Source of the DNA: Pseudomonas agarici
GTDB lineage: Bacteria; Pseudomonadota; Gammaproteobacteria; Pseudomonadales; Pseudomonadaceae
Assembly: GCF_900109755.1 (NCBI RefSeq)
Contig: NZ_FOAR01000013.1
Span: 62,001 to 126,000, forward strand
Length of the DNA stretch: 64,000 nt
Reading direction: 5' to 3'
The position numbers and the translations under genes were made by a program. Positions within the stretch are counted from its first letter, which is position 1. The number at the start of each line of letters is the position of its first letter. The notes under the pieces were generated by a model. The model was not told the origin of the DNA. It saw only the letters and a program-made list of their open reading frames with translations, and made no database searches. This document shows positions 45,251 to 53,496 of this stretch, piece after piece.

Positions 45251-46582
45251 TTGGATTGGCCAACCCTGCTCAACCGCGAACGCCTGGGAAAGCCCCTGCA
45301 CAGCCCGCAAGAGCTGGGTCGCAGCCCTTTCCACAAAGATCATGACCGAATCATCTTCTCCGGCGCCTTTCGTCGCCTGGGCCGCAAGACCCAGGTACAC
45401 CCGGTGTCGAGCAACGACCATATCCACACTCGCCTGACCCACTCGCTGGAAGTCAGTTGCGTCGGTCGCTCCCTTGGCATGCGCGTCGGCGAAACCTTGC
45501 GCGACGCCCTGCCCGACTGGTGCGAGCCGAGCGATCTGGGCATGATCGTACAATCGGCCTGCCTGGCCCACGACATCGGCAACCCGCCCTTCGGTCATTC
45601 CGGCGAGGACGCGATCCGTCACTGGTTCCAGCAGGCGGCAGGACGTGGCTGGCTGGATGACATGAGCGTCGCCGAGCGTGCCGACTTCCTCAATTTCGAA
45701 GGCAATGCCCAGGGGTTCCGGGTGCTGACCCAACTGGAATATCACCAGTTCGACGGCGGCACCCGCCTGACCTACGCAACCCTCGGCACCTACCTCAAGT
45801 ACCCTTGGACCGCTCGTCACGCCGACTCGTTGGGTTACAAGAAACATAAGTTCGGCTGCTACCAGAGCGAGCTGCCGATCCTTGAGCAGATCGCCCTGAA
45901 GCTCGGCCTGCCACAGCTCGAAGAACAGCGCTGGGCGCGGCATCCGCTGGTCTACCTGATGGAGGCGGCCGACGACATCTGCTACGCCCTGATCGACCTT
46001 GAGGACGGCCTGGAGATGGAGCTGCTCAGCTATGCGGAAGTTGAGTCGCTGTTGCTCGGGCTGGTGGGCGATGACTTGCCGCAGACCTACCGGCAACTGG
46101 GCCCACAGGGCTCACGGCGACGCAAGCTGGCGATGCTGCGCGGCAAGGCCATCGAACACCTGACCAATGCCGCCGCCCGCGCCTTCGTCGAACAGCAAGA
46201 TGCCTTGCTGGCCGGCACCCTGCCGGTCGATCTGGTGGAGCACATGCATGGACCGGCCAAGCACTGCGTGCTCAACGCCAAGGACATCGCACGCAGGAAG
46301 ATCTTCCAGGACAAGCGCAAGACGCTCCACGAGATCGGCGCCTACACGACACTGGAAATCCTTCTGAACGCGTTCTGCGGCGCCGCGCTGGAACAGCACG
46401 GCGGTCGCACACCGTCGTTCAAGCATCGGCGGATCCTCGATCTGCTCGGCAATAATGCGCCTGATCCTGACTGGCCCCTGCACACTTCGTTCCTGCGTAT
46501 GATCGACTTCATCGCAGGGATGACCGACAGCTACGCCAGTGAAATGGCTCGGGAAATGACCGGCCGCTCAAGTCCCCAGTGA
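45251..46582 (+). CDS. dgt: Deoxyguanosinetriphosphate triphosphohydrolase-like protein
   Basis: A 443-residue HD-domain dNTPase that hydrolyses dNTPs to nucleosides and triphosphate. Motifs are [11 protein letters not shown] (metal His), [19 protein letters not shown] with the HD pair, and a later [16 protein letters not shown]. The start is taken as TTG 45251, which follows a GGAGAGA site and gives the length of the P. aeruginosa homologue. The ATG at 45185 would add 22 residues lying over the preceding non-coding segment. Confidence 0.92.
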   Translation: MDWPTLLNRERLGKPLHSPQELGRSPFHKDHDRIIFSGAFRRLGRKTQVHPVSSNDHIHTRLTHSLEVSCVGRSLGMRVGETLRDALPDWCEPSDLGMIVQSACLAHDIGNPPFGHSGEDAIRHWFQQAAGRGWLDDMSVAERADFLNFEGNAQGFRVLTQLEYHQFDGGTRLTYATLGTYLKYPWTARHADSLGYKKHKFGCYQSELPILEQIALKLGLPQLEEQRWARHPLVYLMEAADDICYALIDLEDGLEMELLSYAEVESLLLGLVGDDLPQTYRQLGPQGSRRRKLAMLRGKAIEHLTNAAARAFVEQQDALLAGTLPVDLVEHMHGPAKHCVLNAKDIARRKIFQDKRKTLHEIGAYTTLEILLNAFCGAALEQHGGRTPSFKHRRILDLLGNNAPDPDWPLHTSFLRMIDFIAGMTDSYASEMAREMTGRSSPQ

Positions 46583-46848
46583 CCTCACGAACCCGCCTGC
46601 GACCAGCAGGCGAGTCCCTGATCGAACCGCGATGCCCCGCGCACCACGCAGAGAAAGCCTACATTTGCCCCGGAATCACCTGATGGAGCCTATGTTCGGC
46701 CCGCTGAAATAATCCATTCCCTCTTAGTCTGCCACCCGGACTCAATCCGACCCCTCGCTCAACAAGCGCCCGACTTCAGGCCCACCCCCCCGTTCCATGC
46801 CTGCTCCTGAAGCCTTGTTCGAAGTAGGTAGTTCGCCTGGAAAATCGC

Positions 46849-47265
46849 ATGTCCAAACAAAACCTGCGCGTATTGCTGGTGGAGGATCATCCCTTTCAAC
46901 TGGCCGCGACACAGAGCTTGCTCAACAGCTACGGCTACCACCTTCTCACTCCCGCCGCAAACGCCGCCGAAGCACTGAAGGCCATGGCGACCTCGCCGGC
47001 ACCCTTCGATCTCATGCTCTGCGACCAATGCCTGCCCGATATACTGGGACTTGAATTGATCGAAACCGCCCACCAGCGAGGCAAGATCAGGCAAGCGATC
47101 CTGCTCAGCAGTCTCAGCCTCGAAGAGCTCCAGGTGCTCGGCGAGATGGCCTTGTCACGGCAGATTCCCTTGTTGGGTTGCCTGACCAAACCCCTGAATG
47201 GCCAGGCCCTGAAAAGCATATTGGCGTTTGAAAGACAGCGGATGGCGAAAAGTCATTCATTGTGA
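46849..47265 (+). CDS. Stand-alone response-regulator receiver protein
   Basis: A 138-residue CheY-like domain without an output domain. The acidic pocket is in VEDHPFQ, the phospho-acceptor Asp in LMLCDQCLPD (about residue 64), and the conserved Lys in LTKPLNG. The VLLVEDHPFQ N-terminus and overall pattern resemble the receiver of the P. aeruginosa EAL protein RocR, but no EAL domain follows. It precedes a BvgA/BvgS-like pair and may accept phosphate from its Hpt domain; that is inference. Confidence 0.88.
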   Translation: MSKQNLRVLLVEDHPFQLAATQSLLNSYGYHLLTPAANAAEALKAMATSPAPFDLMLCDQCLPDILGLELIETAHQRGKIRQAILLSSLSLEELQVLGEMALSRQIPLLGCLTKPLNGQALKSILAFERQRMAKSHSL

Positions 47266-47341
47266 GGGAAAATACTTCAGCCACTGCACCAGACACACAA
47301 TCCAAGTATATAAATACTACAAATACAAACCCATCAATTTG

Positions 47342-47355
47342 TAGGACGCTTCCTA
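47342..47355. promoter_or_regulatory. TAGGA-N4-TCCTA element, distal
   Basis: TAGGA-CGCT-TCCTA, an inverted pair with the same half sites and spacing as 47470-47483. Both resemble the inverted heptads bound by BvgA. It lies in the 309-bp AT-rich gap before the bvgA-like gene. Confidence 0.45.
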
Positions 47356-47469
47356 ATAACCTATAAAAAATAACAAATATTTAACTAATACTCATAACCA
47401 AAAAATCTAAAAAGCCGTACATTTCCACCTTTGATTTGCCAAGAGCGTAAGCCAACAGCCTAATTAAAG

Positions 47470-47483
47470 TAGGAATATTCCTA
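47470..47483. promoter_or_regulatory. TAGGA-N4-TCCTA element, proximal
   Basis: TAGGAATATTCCTA is a perfect 14-bp palindrome 92 bp before the bvgA-like start. Bordetella BvgA binds inverted TTTCCTA-type heptads, and the form here (ATTCCTA) fits, so autoregulation is likely. The nearby TATTCA at 47505-47510 could be a -10. Confidence 0.55.
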
Positions 47484-47574
47484 TACAGCTTCTGTAGGCA
47501 CCTCTATTCATGCGCCTCGGGGTGCAACTGAGCTAATGTGCGCGTTTTCTACGAAGCTCGTATGGGATTTTATT

Positions 47575-48204
47575 ATGAACTCGGTTTTTATCGTCGACGA
47601 CCACCCCGTTGTCCGCCTTGCCATTCGGATATTGTTGGAACAGGAAGATTGTTATGAAATAGTTGGCGAAACGGACAATGGCGTCGATGCAATGCAGATG
47701 GTTCGCGAATGCATGCCGGATCTGGTCATTCTCGATGTCAGCATTCCCAAGCTGGATGGCCTGGAAGTGCTGGCCCGCCTGGACGGAATGAATCTGTCGC
47801 TGAAGACCCTGGTATTGACCGGGCAGTCGCCTTCGCTCTTTGCCATTCGCTGCATGCAATCGGGAGCTGCCGGGTATGTCTGCAAAACCGAAGATTTGAG
47901 CGAATTAATGAGCGCGGTCAAGGCAGTATTATCCGGCTACAATTATTTCCCTAGTCAAGCGTTGATCGGTGGGCGAAAAGATGAATCGACAAATCCGGAG
48001 TTGGAACTTTTCAGACTGGTGAATGACCGAGAACTGATGGTCTTGCAATTGTTCGCTCAAGGTCGGACGAACAAGGAAATCGCCAAGGGCATGTTCCTCA
48101 GTAACAAGACCGTCAGTACCTACAAGAAACGCCTGATGCAGAAACTGAAAGCCAAATCCCTGGTAGAGCTGATCGAAATGGCTAAACGCAACGCGGTAGT
48201 GTGA
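47575..48204 (+). CDS. BvgA/EvgA-like LuxR-type response regulator
   Basis: A 209-residue transcription factor with an N-terminal receiver (VDDHPVV, phospho-Asp in LVILDVSIPKLDG near residue 54, Lys in CKTED) and a C-terminal LuxR helix-turn-helix (ELMVLQLFAQGRTNKEIAKG, then KTVSTYKKRLMQKL). Among P. aeruginosa regulators it most resembles RocA1/EvgA types. ATG 47575 is preferred over 47536 as it starts directly at the receiver. Its stop overlaps the kinase gene start by 4 bp, so the two are a co-translated pair. Confidence 0.92.
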   Translation: MNSVFIVDDHPVVRLAIRILLEQEDCYEIVGETDNGVDAMQMVRECMPDLVILDVSIPKLDGLEVLARLDGMNLSLKTLVLTGQSPSLFAIRCMQSGAAGYVCKTEDLSELMSAVKAVLSGYNYFPSQALIGGRKDESTNPELELFRLVNDRELMVLQLFAQGRTNKEIAKGMFLSNKTVSTYKKRLMQKLKAKSLVELIEMAKRNAVV

Positions 48205-51200
48205 GAAAACGGATGCCCACGCGCTTAAAGGATTATCTGGCAATCGTCACGGGAATGCTCCTGTGCCTGTCAGCGCTTGCACAACCCAGCGATGTCACCC
48301 ACTTCACCCTGCTCAGCCGTTCGGGTAGCGGTCAACTGGAGGTACGGCTCGACAAGGACCAGCGCCGCTGGATACAGGACCAGCGCATGCTGGTGCTGGG
48401 CACCTCCGCTCCGGACTATCCGCCGTTCGACATGACGAGCAGCGGGCGTGATTACGAGGGCATCACGGCGGACTATGCGGGCATTCTCGCCAAGACCATG
48501 GGGCTGCCCGTCAAGGTATTGAGCTTTGCCAGCCGGGAAGCGGCCATCGAGGCTCTCGAAGACGGACAGATCGATCTGCTCGGCAGCGCCAATGGTTTCG
48601 AAGCCGTCAACAAAAACATCTCGCTGTCCGTCCCCTATGCCGTTGACCAGCCCGTATTGGTCACCCGGGAGGGAGAGACCCGCTCATTGACCGACGGCCT
48701 GGCCGGCATGCGCCTGAGCATGGTTTATCACTACCTGCCATTGGATGAAATCCAGACCCTGTATCCCGACGCAATCATCCAGTTCCATCCTTCCTACCAA
48801 AATGCCATCAACGCAGTTGCCTTCGATCAGGCCGATGTGTTTCTGGGCGATACCATTTCCACCCACTACCTGATCAACAAGGGTTATCTGCGCAATGTGA
48901 AAATGGCCAACTTCGGCAAGCATGAAGCCTACGGTTTCAGCTTTGCCGTGCGTGGCGACAACCCGCTGTTGCTGGGCATCCTCAACGGCATTCTCCAGGC
49001 CATTCCCACCAGCGAGCGCGAGAGTATCGCCCAACGCTGGAGCGCCGGCAGCGACATCCTGCTGACCGACCACAAGCTGCAACTGACCACTCGCGAGGAA
49101 CAGTGGCTCAAAGCCAATCCGGCGGTGCGGGTGGTGGTCAACGAGGCCCTGGCGCCCATTACCTTCTTCGATGCCGATGGCAACTTTCGCGGGGTAACGG
49201 CCGACCTGCTGGAACTGATCCGCCTACGCACCGGCTTGCGTTTCGAAGTGCAGAAGTCCCGCAGCCTGGACGACATGATCAAACGCATCGGTGGCGGTAG
49301 GGCCGACGTCATCGCCGCCATCAGCCCGACCAATGCACGGGAAAACCTCCTGCATTTCAGTCGCCCTTACATGGAGAACTCCTTCGTTCTGCTCACGGCC
49401 AAAGGCAAGGACAGCCCCACCAACCTGGACCAGATGCAAGGCAAGCGCCTGACCATTACCCGCGGCAGTCCGCTGATCGACTACCTGCGCAACAACTTTG
49501 CGCAGATCCGCCTGGTGGAGACGGATGACAGCCTCAAGGCAGTCGAGCTGCTCGCCCTCGGCCAGGCGGAGGGCGCGGTCGGCTCACTGGTGATCGCCAA
49601 TTACCTGATCGCCTCACAGGTGTTCGAAGATAAGCTGCAGATCAGCGCGACCATCGGCACCCAGCAGGCGGTCTTCTCGCTGGCCACCGCACGCGGCGCC
49701 ACCGAACTCGGCTCGATCCTGGACAAGGCGCTGCTGAGCATCGCGCCTGACGAACTGGGCATCGTCAACAGCCGCTGGCGCGGCTACACGCCGGTTTCCG
49801 ACAGCTATTGGCGCAACTATCACCACCTGATCATCCAGATCATCGTCGGCGCCAGCGTGTTGTTGCTGCTGTCGTTGACGTGGAACGCCTACATGCGCCG
49901 CCAGATCCGCCAACGCCAACTGGCGGAGCGCGCACTGAGCGACCAGTTCGAATTCATGCGTGCCCTGGTCAACGGCACCCCGCACCCGATCTACGTGCGC
50001 GACCGCCAGGGCCTGCTGCAGACCTGCAACGACAGCTATCTGGAGGCGTTCTCGGCGAAGCTGGAAGATGTCGTTGGCAAAAGCGTGCAGGACGGTGCAA
50101 GAACGCTCGGCAACGAGCAGGAGGCCAACCAATACCAGGCCGACTACCTGCGGGTCATCGACAAGGGCACGGCGCTGATCTGCGATCGCACCCTGCATAT
50201 TGGCGGACGGGAACTGACCATCTATCACTGGATACTGCCTTACCGCAATTCCCTGGGCGACGTGCAAGGGATCATCGGCGGCTGGATCGATATCAGTGAA
50301 CGGCGCCAGTTGTTCGAGGAGCTGCGTTCGGCCAAAGAGCAGGCCGATGACGCCAACCGGGCTAAGAGCACTTTCCTAGCCACCATGAGCCATGAGATCC
50401 GCACCCCGATGAACGCGGTGATCGGCATGCTGGAACTGACCCTCAAGCGCGCTGACCAGGGACACTTGGATCGACCCGCCATCGAGGTTGCCTACAGCTC
50501 GGCCAAGGACCTGCTGGAACTTATCGGCGACATTCTCGATATCGCCCGTATCGAATCCGGGCGCCTCAGCCTGTCCCCGGAACGTGTCAACCTGAACGAA
50601 CTGGTGGACTCGGTCGCCCGTGTGTTCGACGGTCTGGCCCGCCAGAAAAGCCTGGGCCTGGTGATGCCGGCACCGACGCAGGATCGCTCGTGCGACGTGC
50701 TGGTCGATCCACTGCGCCTCAAACAGATACTGTCCAACCTGATCAGCAACGCAATCAAGTTCACCGAGCAGGGCCAGGTCAGCATCGGCTTGAGCATCCA
50801 GGCCAGTGCGGACCCGCGACAGGTCGACGTGCAACTGCGGGTCGAGGACACCGGCATCGGCATCACCGCTGCCGACCAGGCCCGCCTGTTCCAGCCGTTC
50901 GCCCAGGCCGACAACTCCGGTCATCTGGCCCGCAGCGGTGCCGGGCTGGGCCTGGTCATCTGTCGCAGCCTCTGTGAAATGATGGGTGGAACCCTGACAC
51001 TCTCCAGCGTGCCCGGCCACGGCACTCAGGTCACTGTGTCACTCAAGCTCGACTGTCTGGAACCGCTCCAGGGCGTGGTCGAGGGTAAACCGCAGATTCC
51101 TCCCGCCCTGCATGAGCTGAATGTACTGGTGGTCGACGACCACCCCGCCAATCGCTTGTTGATGTGCCAGCAACTGGGCTTTCTCGGGCATCGATTCAAC

Positions 51201-51887
51201 ACCGCGCAAAACGGTGCGACTGGCTTGCAGGCTTGGAAGAACGGGCACTTCGACCTGGTCATCGTCGACTGCAACATGCCCGTCATGAACGGCTATGAGC
51301 TGACCCGCCATTTACGTGAACATGAGGTCGCACAGGCATTGCCACGGTGCACGGTGCTCGGTTTCACCGCCAACGCCCAGCCGGAGGAGCGCACCCGTTG
51401 CCTGCATGCCGGGATGGACGATTGCCTGTTCAAGCCGATCAGCCTGACCGAGCTGAGCCAGAAGCTGGCCGACCTGCGCCCACTCCCCTTCGATCCGCCT
51501 TTCAGCGTCGATGGTCTGAACGCCCTGACCGGCGGTAAACCGTTGCTGGTGCGACGGCTGATGGACGAACTGCTCAATAGTTGCCGTACCGACCGCGAGG
51601 AGCTGAGCGCACTTGCGCTGCAGTCCGGCCTGGGTGCGTTCATGGATATGGCCCACAAAATCAAGGGTGCGGCTCGAATCATCCAAGCCAAGACCTTGGT
51701 CGAGCAATGTGAAAACATGGAGCATGCCTGCGAGCAGAACGTGTCGGCGCACGTGATCGAAAACGCCAGGGAGGCGATCCTCAAGGCCATGTCAAATCTG
51801 GAAGCGGCCCTACAACAGCATCTGACCCGACTGACTGACCCTTCCCCCACGCAGGATGATCCTCTCCCGCCCGATAAAGTCCTCTGA
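48201..51887 (+). CDS. BvgS-like unorthodox hybrid sensor histidine kinase
   Basis: 1228 residues. A signal peptide or membrane anchor spans about 10-28. Two periplasmic Venus-flytrap (SBP_bac_3) domains lie at about 50-285 and 295-530, a membrane helix at about 543-562, and a PAS domain at about 585-700. The kinase core has His731 in MSHEIRTPMNAV, an N box (LISNAIKFTEQ) and G boxes (DTGIGI, GAGLGL). A receiver follows with Asp1023 (IVDCNMPVMNG), then an Hpt domain with His1152 (MAHKIKGAAR). This is the full His-Asp-His relay of BvgS, EvgS and RocS1. GTG 48201 overlaps the preceding stop; ATG 48213 is an alternative start. The ligand is unknown. Confidence 0.93.
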   Translation: MRKRMPTRLKDYLAIVTGMLLCLSALAQPSDVTHFTLLSRSGSGQLEVRLDKDQRRWIQDQRMLVLGTSAPDYPPFDMTSSGRDYEGITADYAGILAKTMGLPVKVLSFASREAAIEALEDGQIDLLGSANGFEAVNKNISLSVPYAVDQPVLVTREGETRSLTDGLAGMRLSMVYHYLPLDEIQTLYPDAIIQFHPSYQNAINAVAFDQADVFLGDTISTHYLINKGYLRNVKMANFGKHEAYGFSFAVRGDNPLLLGILNGILQAIPTSERESIAQRWSAGSDILLTDHKLQLTTREEQWLKANPAVRVVVNEALAPITFFDADGNFRGVTADLLELIRLRTGLRFEVQKSRSLDDMIKRIGGGRADVIAAISPTNARENLLHFSRPYMENSFVLLTAKGKDSPTNLDQMQGKRLTITRGSPLIDYLRNNFAQIRLVETDDSLKAVELLALGQAEGAVGSLVIANYLIASQVFEDKLQISATIGTQQAVFSLATARGATELGSILDKALLSIAPDELGIVNSRWRGYTPVSDSYWRNYHHLIIQIIVGASVLLLLSLTWNAYMRRQIRQRQLAERALSDQFEFMRALVNGTPHPIYVRDRQGLLQTCNDSYLEAFSAKLEDVVGKSVQDGARTLGNEQEANQYQADYLRVIDKGTALICDRTLHIGGRELTIYHWILPYRNSLGDVQGIIGGWIDISERRQLFEELRSAKEQADDANRAKSTFLATMSHEIRTPMNAVIGMLELTLKRADQGHLDRPAIEVAYSSAKDLLELIGDILDIARIESGRLSLSPERVNLNELVDSVARVFDGLARQKSLGLVMPAPTQDRSCDVLVDPLRLKQILSNLISNAIKFTEQGQVSIGLSIQASADPRQVDVQLRVEDTGIGITAADQARLFQPFAQADNSGHLARSGAGLGLVICRSLCEMMGGTLTLSSVPGHGTQVTVSLKLDCLEPLQGVVEGKPQIPPALHELNVLVVDDHPANRLLMCQQLGFLGHRFNTAQNGATGLQAWKNGHFDLVIVDCNMPVMNGYELTRHLREHEVAQALPRCTVLGFTANAQPEERTRCLHAGMDDCLFKPISLTELSQKLADLRPLPFDPPFSVDGLNALTGGKPLLVRRLMDELLNSCRTDREELSALALQSGLGAFMDMAHKIKGAARIIQAKTLVEQCENMEHACEQNVSAHVIENAREAILKAMSNLEAALQQHLTRLTDPSPTQDDPLPPDKVL

Positions 51888-51994
51888 GCTGCTTCGAGTT
51901 ATCCTCCAACCACTCGGTGCAAACCCGCTCCGAACAGTTGCCGTTGCGGGTGCTCCACGAAACGATAGAGCCGGCCAGGCCCGTGCGGGCGGGC

Positions 51995-52474
51995 TCAGTC
52001 GGTCAGGCGCAGGAAAATGGCCACCAGTTGCTCGATGCCCGCCTGGTCCTCCGGGGTGAAGCGCGCCAGGCGCGGACTGTCGAGATCGAGCACGCCGATC
52101 AGCTTGCCGTCCTTGACCAGCGGCACCACCAGTTCGCTGTTGGAGGCGCTGTCACAGGCGATATGCCCGGCGAATGCATGTACATCCTCGACCCGCTGGG
52201 TTTGCAGGCTGGCCGCCGCCGTACCGCAGACGCCACGCCCAAAGGGAATCCGCACACAGGCGATCTGTCCTTGGAACGGTCCGAGCACCAGTTCCCCATC
52301 GCGATTGAGGTAGAAACCAGCCCAGTTCAAGTCATCCAGTTGGTTGAACAGGAATGCCGAGAACTGCGCCGCGTTGGCAATGAAATCACGCTCGTGCGCC
52401 AGCAACGACTCCAATTGCGCACAGAGCAGGCCGTAGCCCTCCAGCCCCGTGCCGGCCTTTTGCAAATCGATCAT
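51995..52474 (-). CDS. msrC: Free methionine-(R)-sulfoxide reductase (GAF domain)
   Basis: A 159-residue single GAF domain of the fRMsr/YebR family, which reduces free Met-R-sulfoxide with thioredoxin. The family Cys pair is in CVRIPFGRGVC, and the third in HIACDSASNSELVVP. It overlaps the end of the upstream ATPase gene by 4 bp (ATGA), so the two are coupled. The longer frame to 52531 lies inside the ATPase gene and is not used. Confidence 0.93.
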   Translation of the reverse strand: MIDLQKAGTGLEGYGLLCAQLESLLAHERDFIANAAQFSAFLFNQLDDLNWAGFYLNRDGELVLGPFQGQIACVRIPFGRGVCGTAAASLQTQRVEDVHAFAGHIACDSASNSELVVPLVKDGKLIGVLDLDSPRLARFTPEDQAGIEQLVAIFLRLTD

Positions 52475-53361
52475 GGTGTCTGCTCCAATAATTTCAATCC
52501 GACCCAGTAACGCGCAAACTGATAGGCACAACGACCGTTGCGATTGCCCCGTCCGGTGGCCCAGCGTACCGCCTGGATATCCAGTTGTTCATCACGCTGC
52601 CAGCTCAGCCCGGCCTTGAGCGCCAGTTCGCCGATCCAGTGCTCGACCACACTTAGATAGTGTTCCTGGGTAAACGGGTAGAACGACAGCCACAGGCCGA
52701 ACCGATCGGAGAGCGCAATCTTATCCTCGACCGCCTCGCTGGGATGCAGCTCACCGTCGACCCGCGTCCAATGCTCATTGTCGCTTTGCTTCTCCGGGAC
52801 CAGGTGACGGCGGTTCGATGTCGCGTACAGCAGCACATTGTCCGGTGCCTGCTCCAATGAGCCGTCGAGCACGCTCTTGAGCACCCGGTAGTCGCCTTCA
52901 CCGGACTCGAACGAGAGGTCGTCGCAAAACAGCACGAAGCGCTGTGGCAATTTTATCAGTTGCTCCACCACGCGTGGCAGGTCGGCCAGGTGATCGCGCT
53001 CGATCTCGATCAAGCGCAAGCCGGCGCCGGCATGTTCGGCCAGCAAGGCGCGGACCAACGAAGATTTGCCAGTGCCACGCGCGCCCCAGAGCAGCGCATG
53101 GTTGGCCGGCAGGCCGTCGATGAACTGCCGGGTATTGCGGGCCAGTTGCTCGCGTTGCAGGTCGATACCCATCAGGTCGGACAAGCGCATGTCCAGGCTG
53201 ACCTCCAGCGGCAACAGGTAGCCGCTACGACCTTCGCGCTGCCAGCGGGCCACCAGGCAATGCTCCCAGTCGATCACCTGGCGCGTGGCGGGCAACAAGG
53301 GCTCCAGGCGAGAGAGAAACGCATCGGCGCGTTCCAGAAAGGCATTCAATCGAGCATCCAC
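52471..53361 (-). CDS. DUF815-type AAA+ ATPase
   Basis: 296 residues with Walker A GARGTGKSS near residue 100, Walker B-like FVLFCDDLSFE and a sensor ATSNRRHL, characteristic of the DUF815 ATPase family whose role is unknown. The start is taken as GTG 53361 (VDARLNAFLERAD), which has a GAGGAA site; the ATG at 53451 adds 30 basic residues without similarity. It is coupled to the msrC gene. Confidence 0.85.
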   Translation of the reverse strand: MDARLNAFLERADAFLSRLEPLLPATRQVIDWEHCLVARWQREGRSGYLLPLEVSLDMRLSDLMGIDLQREQLARNTRQFIDGLPANHALLWGARGTGKSSLVRALLAEHAGAGLRLIEIERDHLADLPRVVEQLIKLPQRFVLFCDDLSFESGEGDYRVLKSVLDGSLEQAPDNVLLYATSNRRHLVPEKQSDNEHWTRVDGELHPSEAVEDKIALSDRFGLWLSFYPFTQEHYLSVVEHWIGELALKAGLSWQRDEQLDIQAVRWATGRGNRNGRCAYQFARYWVGLKLLEQTP

Positions 53362-53496
53362 GACTTTTCCTCGGACAAGTTCACACTCATGATGTCGCGT
53401 TGGCGCCCTCGGGCGCGTGAAAAAACAAGCAATAGTCTCCGTCGACAACATATCGGAGCCTCATCACCAGATGCCGCCGACCTCTAAGGATCAGCT

